A stretch of 58,759 bases of DNA from the NCBI GenBank assembly GCA_046046245.1, contig JBJOKE010000016.1, forward strand, positions 1 to 58,759, written 5' to 3'. This document shows positions 57,117-58,759 of the stretch, piece by piece. A program made the translations under genes and the position numbers. Source of the DNA: UBA4615 sp046046245 (GTDB lineage Bacteria; Pseudomonadota; Gammaproteobacteria; Burkholderiales; Burkholderiaceae_E). Positions within the stretch are counted from its first letter, which is position 1, and every line of letters begins with the position of its first letter. A model generated the notes under the pieces. The model ran no database searches. It was given only the letters and a program-made list of their open reading frames with translations, and had not been told where the DNA came from.

Positions 57117-58331
57117 TTGATCGAACATCCCGTGGTCCAGGCCGTCCTGGGCTTCCTCGACAGCGGCCTGCTCGGATGGAGCGCCTGGTCGATCGTCGCC
57201 TTCACGCTCGTCACCACGCACATCACGATCGCGGCGGTGACGATCTACCTGCACCGCTGCCAGGCGCATCGCGCGCTCGACCTGCATCCGGCCGTCTCGC
57301 ACTTCTTCCGGGCCTGGCTGTGGCTGACCACCGGCATGGTCACGAAGGAGTGGGCCGCGATCCACCGCAAGCACCACGCGAAGTGCGAGACCGCCGAGGA
57401 TCCGCACAGCCCGCAGACCCGCGGCCTGAAGAAGGTGCTGCTGGAGGGCGTCGAGCTCTACCGCGAGGAAGCGAAGAACCGCGAGACGATCGCCAAGTAC
57501 GGCCACGGCACGCCGGACGACTGGATCGAACGCAGGCTCTACACCCGGTATTCGGTGCTCGGCGTCTACGTGACGCTGGTGATCGACGTGCTGCTGTTCG
57601 GCGCGATCGGCCTGACGGTGTTCGCGATCCAGATGCTGTGGATCCCGGTGACCGCGGCCGGCATCATCAACGGCGTCGGCCACTTCTGGGGCTACCGCAA
57701 CTTCGACAGCCCCGACGCGGCGACCAACGTGTTGCCGTGGGGCATCCTGATCGGCGGCGAGGAGCTGCACAACAACCACCATGCGTTCGCGTCTTCGGCG
57801 AAGCTGTCGAACCGCTGGTACGAGTTCGACATCGGCTGGATGTACATCAGGATCATGGAGATGCTCGGCCTCGCGAAGGTTCGCAAGATCGCGCCGGTGC
57901 CGAAGTTCGCCGCGCCGCGGCCGTCCGTCGACCTGCAGACGCTCCAGGCGGTGATCGCCCACCGCTACGACCTGATGGCCGCCTACGGCAAGTCGCTCGC
58001 GCAGGCCTGCTCCGAGGAGATCGCCCGGCTGCGCGCCGCGCGCCCGGCCGACGCGAGCCTGATCCAGGCCTCGCGCCGCTGGCTGCACCAGGACGCCGGC
58101 ACGTGGACCGAGCAGAACCGGGCGAAGCTGGGCGAGATCTTCGCCGCCAGCGACAGCCTGAAGAAGCTGGTCGAGATGCGCGCCGAGCTGGCCGCTACCT
58201 GGGAGCGGTCCAACGCCACCCCCGAGAAGCTGGTCGCGCACCTGCAGGACTGGTGCGCCCGAGCCGAGGCGAGCGGCGTGCGTGCGCTCCAGGACCTGGC
58301 GCTGCGGATGCGTCGCTACCAGGCCGCCTGA
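57117..58331 (+). CDS. Fatty acid (acyl-CoA) desaturase, membrane-bound
   Basis: A 404-residue integral membrane di-iron desaturase that introduces a double bond into fatty acyl chains. The three His boxes are HRCQAH (residues 46-51), HRKHH (83-87) and HNNHH near 220, with helices before, between and after. A helical C-terminal extension of ~150 residues follows, typical of related betaproteobacterial enzymes. The start is TTG 57117, preceded by GGGAGCGGAG; there is no better ATG. Likely role is membrane fluidity control. Confidence 0.92.
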   Translation: MIEHPVVQAVLGFLDSGLLGWSAWSIVAFTLVTTHITIAAVTIYLHRCQAHRALDLHPAVSHFFRAWLWLTTGMVTKEWAAIHRKHHAKCETAEDPHSPQTRGLKKVLLEGVELYREEAKNRETIAKYGHGTPDDWIERRLYTRYSVLGVYVTLVIDVLLFGAIGLTVFAIQMLWIPVTAAGIINGVGHFWGYRNFDSPDAATNVLPWGILIGGEELHNNHHAFASSAKLSNRWYEFDIGWMYIRIMEMLGLAKVRKIAPVPKFAAPRPSVDLQTLQAVIAHRYDLMAAYGKSLAQACSEEIARLRAARPADASLIQASRRWLHQDAGTWTEQNRAKLGEIFAASDSLKKLVEMRAELAATWERSNATPEKLVAHLQDWCARAEASGVRALQDLALRMRRYQAA

Positions 58332-58374
58332 ACCCGGTTCACGGGGCGGCCGCGCGCCGCCCGAGACTGCCTGA

Positions 58375-58399
58375 CGCCCCGGTCCGACCGGGGCGTTCC
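58375..58399 (+). terminator. Intrinsic terminator-like hairpin after the desaturase gene
   Basis: A nine-base perfect stem CGCCCCGGT / ACCGGGGCG with a three-base loop is followed by TTCC on the plus strand, about 45 bp past the stop. The U-run is short. Confidence 0.55.
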
Positions 58400-58440
58400 G
58401 CTCAGGGGGGCGTGGTCGGGGCGCGGATCACCGGCGGCGC

Positions 58441-58467
58441 AAAAGAGAAAGGCGCCCGAAGGCGCCT
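58441..58467 (-). terminator. Intrinsic terminator of the rpmB-rpmG operon
   Basis: On the minus strand AGGCGCC-TTCG-GGCGCCT forms a seven-base stem with a stable TTCG tetraloop followed by TTCTCTTTT. It lies about 70 bp after the rpmG stop and fits a standard intrinsic terminator. Confidence 0.85.
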
Positions 58468-58535
58468 CGCAATCACGATTCCCGGTCCGGGCGATCGCAC
58501 GACCTGCGTCGGGGCGCCGTCGGCGCCCAGCGACA

Positions 58536-58691
58536 TCACTTGATCTTCGTTTCCTTGTAGTCGACGTGCTTCCGGGCGATGGGATCGAACTTCTTGATCA
58601 GCATCTTGTCCGGCGTCGTCCGCTTGTTCTTGGTCGTCGTGTAGAAGTGGCCGGTGCCGGCCGTCGACTCGAGCTTGATCTTGTCGCGCAT
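58536..58691 (-). CDS. rpmG: 50S ribosomal protein L33
   Basis: A 51-residue ribosomal protein: MRDKIKLESTAGTGHFYTTT at the start and KKFDPIARKHVDYKETKIK at the end. This is the zinc-free (C-minus) form, as the CxxC zinc ligands of the other paralogue are missing. It lies 29 bp downstream of rpmB on the same strand and ends at a strong terminator. Confidence 0.95.
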   Translation of the reverse strand: MRDKIKLESTAGTGHFYTTTKNKRTTPDKMLIKKFDPIARKHVDYKETKIK

Positions 58692-58720
58692 GGTTCAGCT
58701 CCGATGGCGGGTGGGCGGGC

Positions 58721-58759
58721 TCAGGCCTCGCCGCGGGCGCGCAGGTCGGCGAGGACCAC
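58721..58759 (-). CDS. rpmB: 50S ribosomal protein L28, C-terminal fragment
   Basis: Only the last 12 codons and the TGA remain at the contig edge. They read VVLADLRARGEA, the typical C-terminus of betaproteobacterial L28 (usually VLADLRARGE). The rest lies beyond the window. Position before rpmG on the same strand supports the call. Confidence 0.85.
   Translation of the reverse strand: MVLADLRARGEA

Noticed and set aside
58512..58528. Hairpin GGGCGCC/GGCGCCC before rpmG stop as a second terminator
   Set aside because: No U-run on either strand; the hairpin at 58441-58467 is far better.

Overview
This is a GC-rich (about 70 % G+C) bacterial chromosome segment with strongly G/C-biased third codon positions. 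Family content and gene order point to a betaproteobacterium of the order Burkholderiales: the ribF-ileS-lspA-coaBC-dut block, xseB-ispA-dxs beside a Rieske oxygenase, argG near yajQ, a Bug-type tripartite tricarboxylate transporter binding protein, and rpmB-rpmG. The genus cannot be read from the sequence. The first 31 bases are Illumina sequencing adapter, so the left end is an assembly artefact and the chemoreceptor gene there is artificially cut. No rRNA, tRNA, insertion sequence, prophage or CRISPR array was seen.

Layout. 1-2.5 kb: truncated chemoreceptor and a gluconate 5-dehydrogenase-like SDR. 2.6-10.5 kb: uvrD-type helicase, a membrane protein overlapping thrB, then a LOG-family gene and polA diverging from overlapping start codons. 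10.5-20.1 kb (minus strand): a tightly coupled glycogen/maltodextrin operon (glgP, glgB, a single-gene GlgX-MalQ fusion, a small membrane protein, an alpha/beta hydrolase) without glgA or glgC. 20.2-25.5 kb: Tat-exported dienelactone hydrolase, transglutaminase-like protein, beta-lactamase-fold lipoprotein, ZIP metal transporter and MFS permease. 25.6-30.5 kb (minus): a GntR-led cluster with uronate dehydrogenase, an enolase-superfamily enzyme, a Bug solute-binding protein and a rhodanese, read here as an oxidative hexuronate pathway. 30.5-30.85 kb: a decayed gene. 30.85-37.1 kb: EamA transporter and Rieske oxygenase on the minus strand, then xseB-ispA-dxs and folE2 on the plus strand. 37.4-40.7 kb (minus): argG with an unusual lysine-rich tail, a GNAT acetyltransferase, yajQ and a Nudix hydrolase. 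40.75-43.7 kb: Bcr/CflA efflux pump overlapping an acetolactate-synthase-like enzyme. 43.76-47 kb (minus): universal stress protein, MgtC/DUF4010 protein and Zn alcohol dehydrogenase behind an FNR-type palindrome, with transaldolase divergent. 48.1-54.9 kb (minus): ribF-ileS-lspA-coaBC-hypothetical-dut. 55-58.3 kb: purN, an RsmB-like rRNA methyltransferase with a proline-glutamine repeat, and a fatty acid desaturase. The right end has rpmG and the last codons of rpmB.

Most of the window is ordinary housekeeping and accessory metabolism. The points that deserve a second look are the GlgX-MalQ fusion inside a synthase-less glycogen operon, the histone-H1-like tail on ArgG, the FNR-like operator with class II promoter geometry before the stress/alcohol dehydrogenase group, the perfect GntR operator before the uronate cluster, the polA/LOG divergent overlap with an apparent embedded promoter, and a terminator-like hairpin ahead of the Rieske gene. 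I did not find a clearly undescribed multi-gene defence or mobile system.
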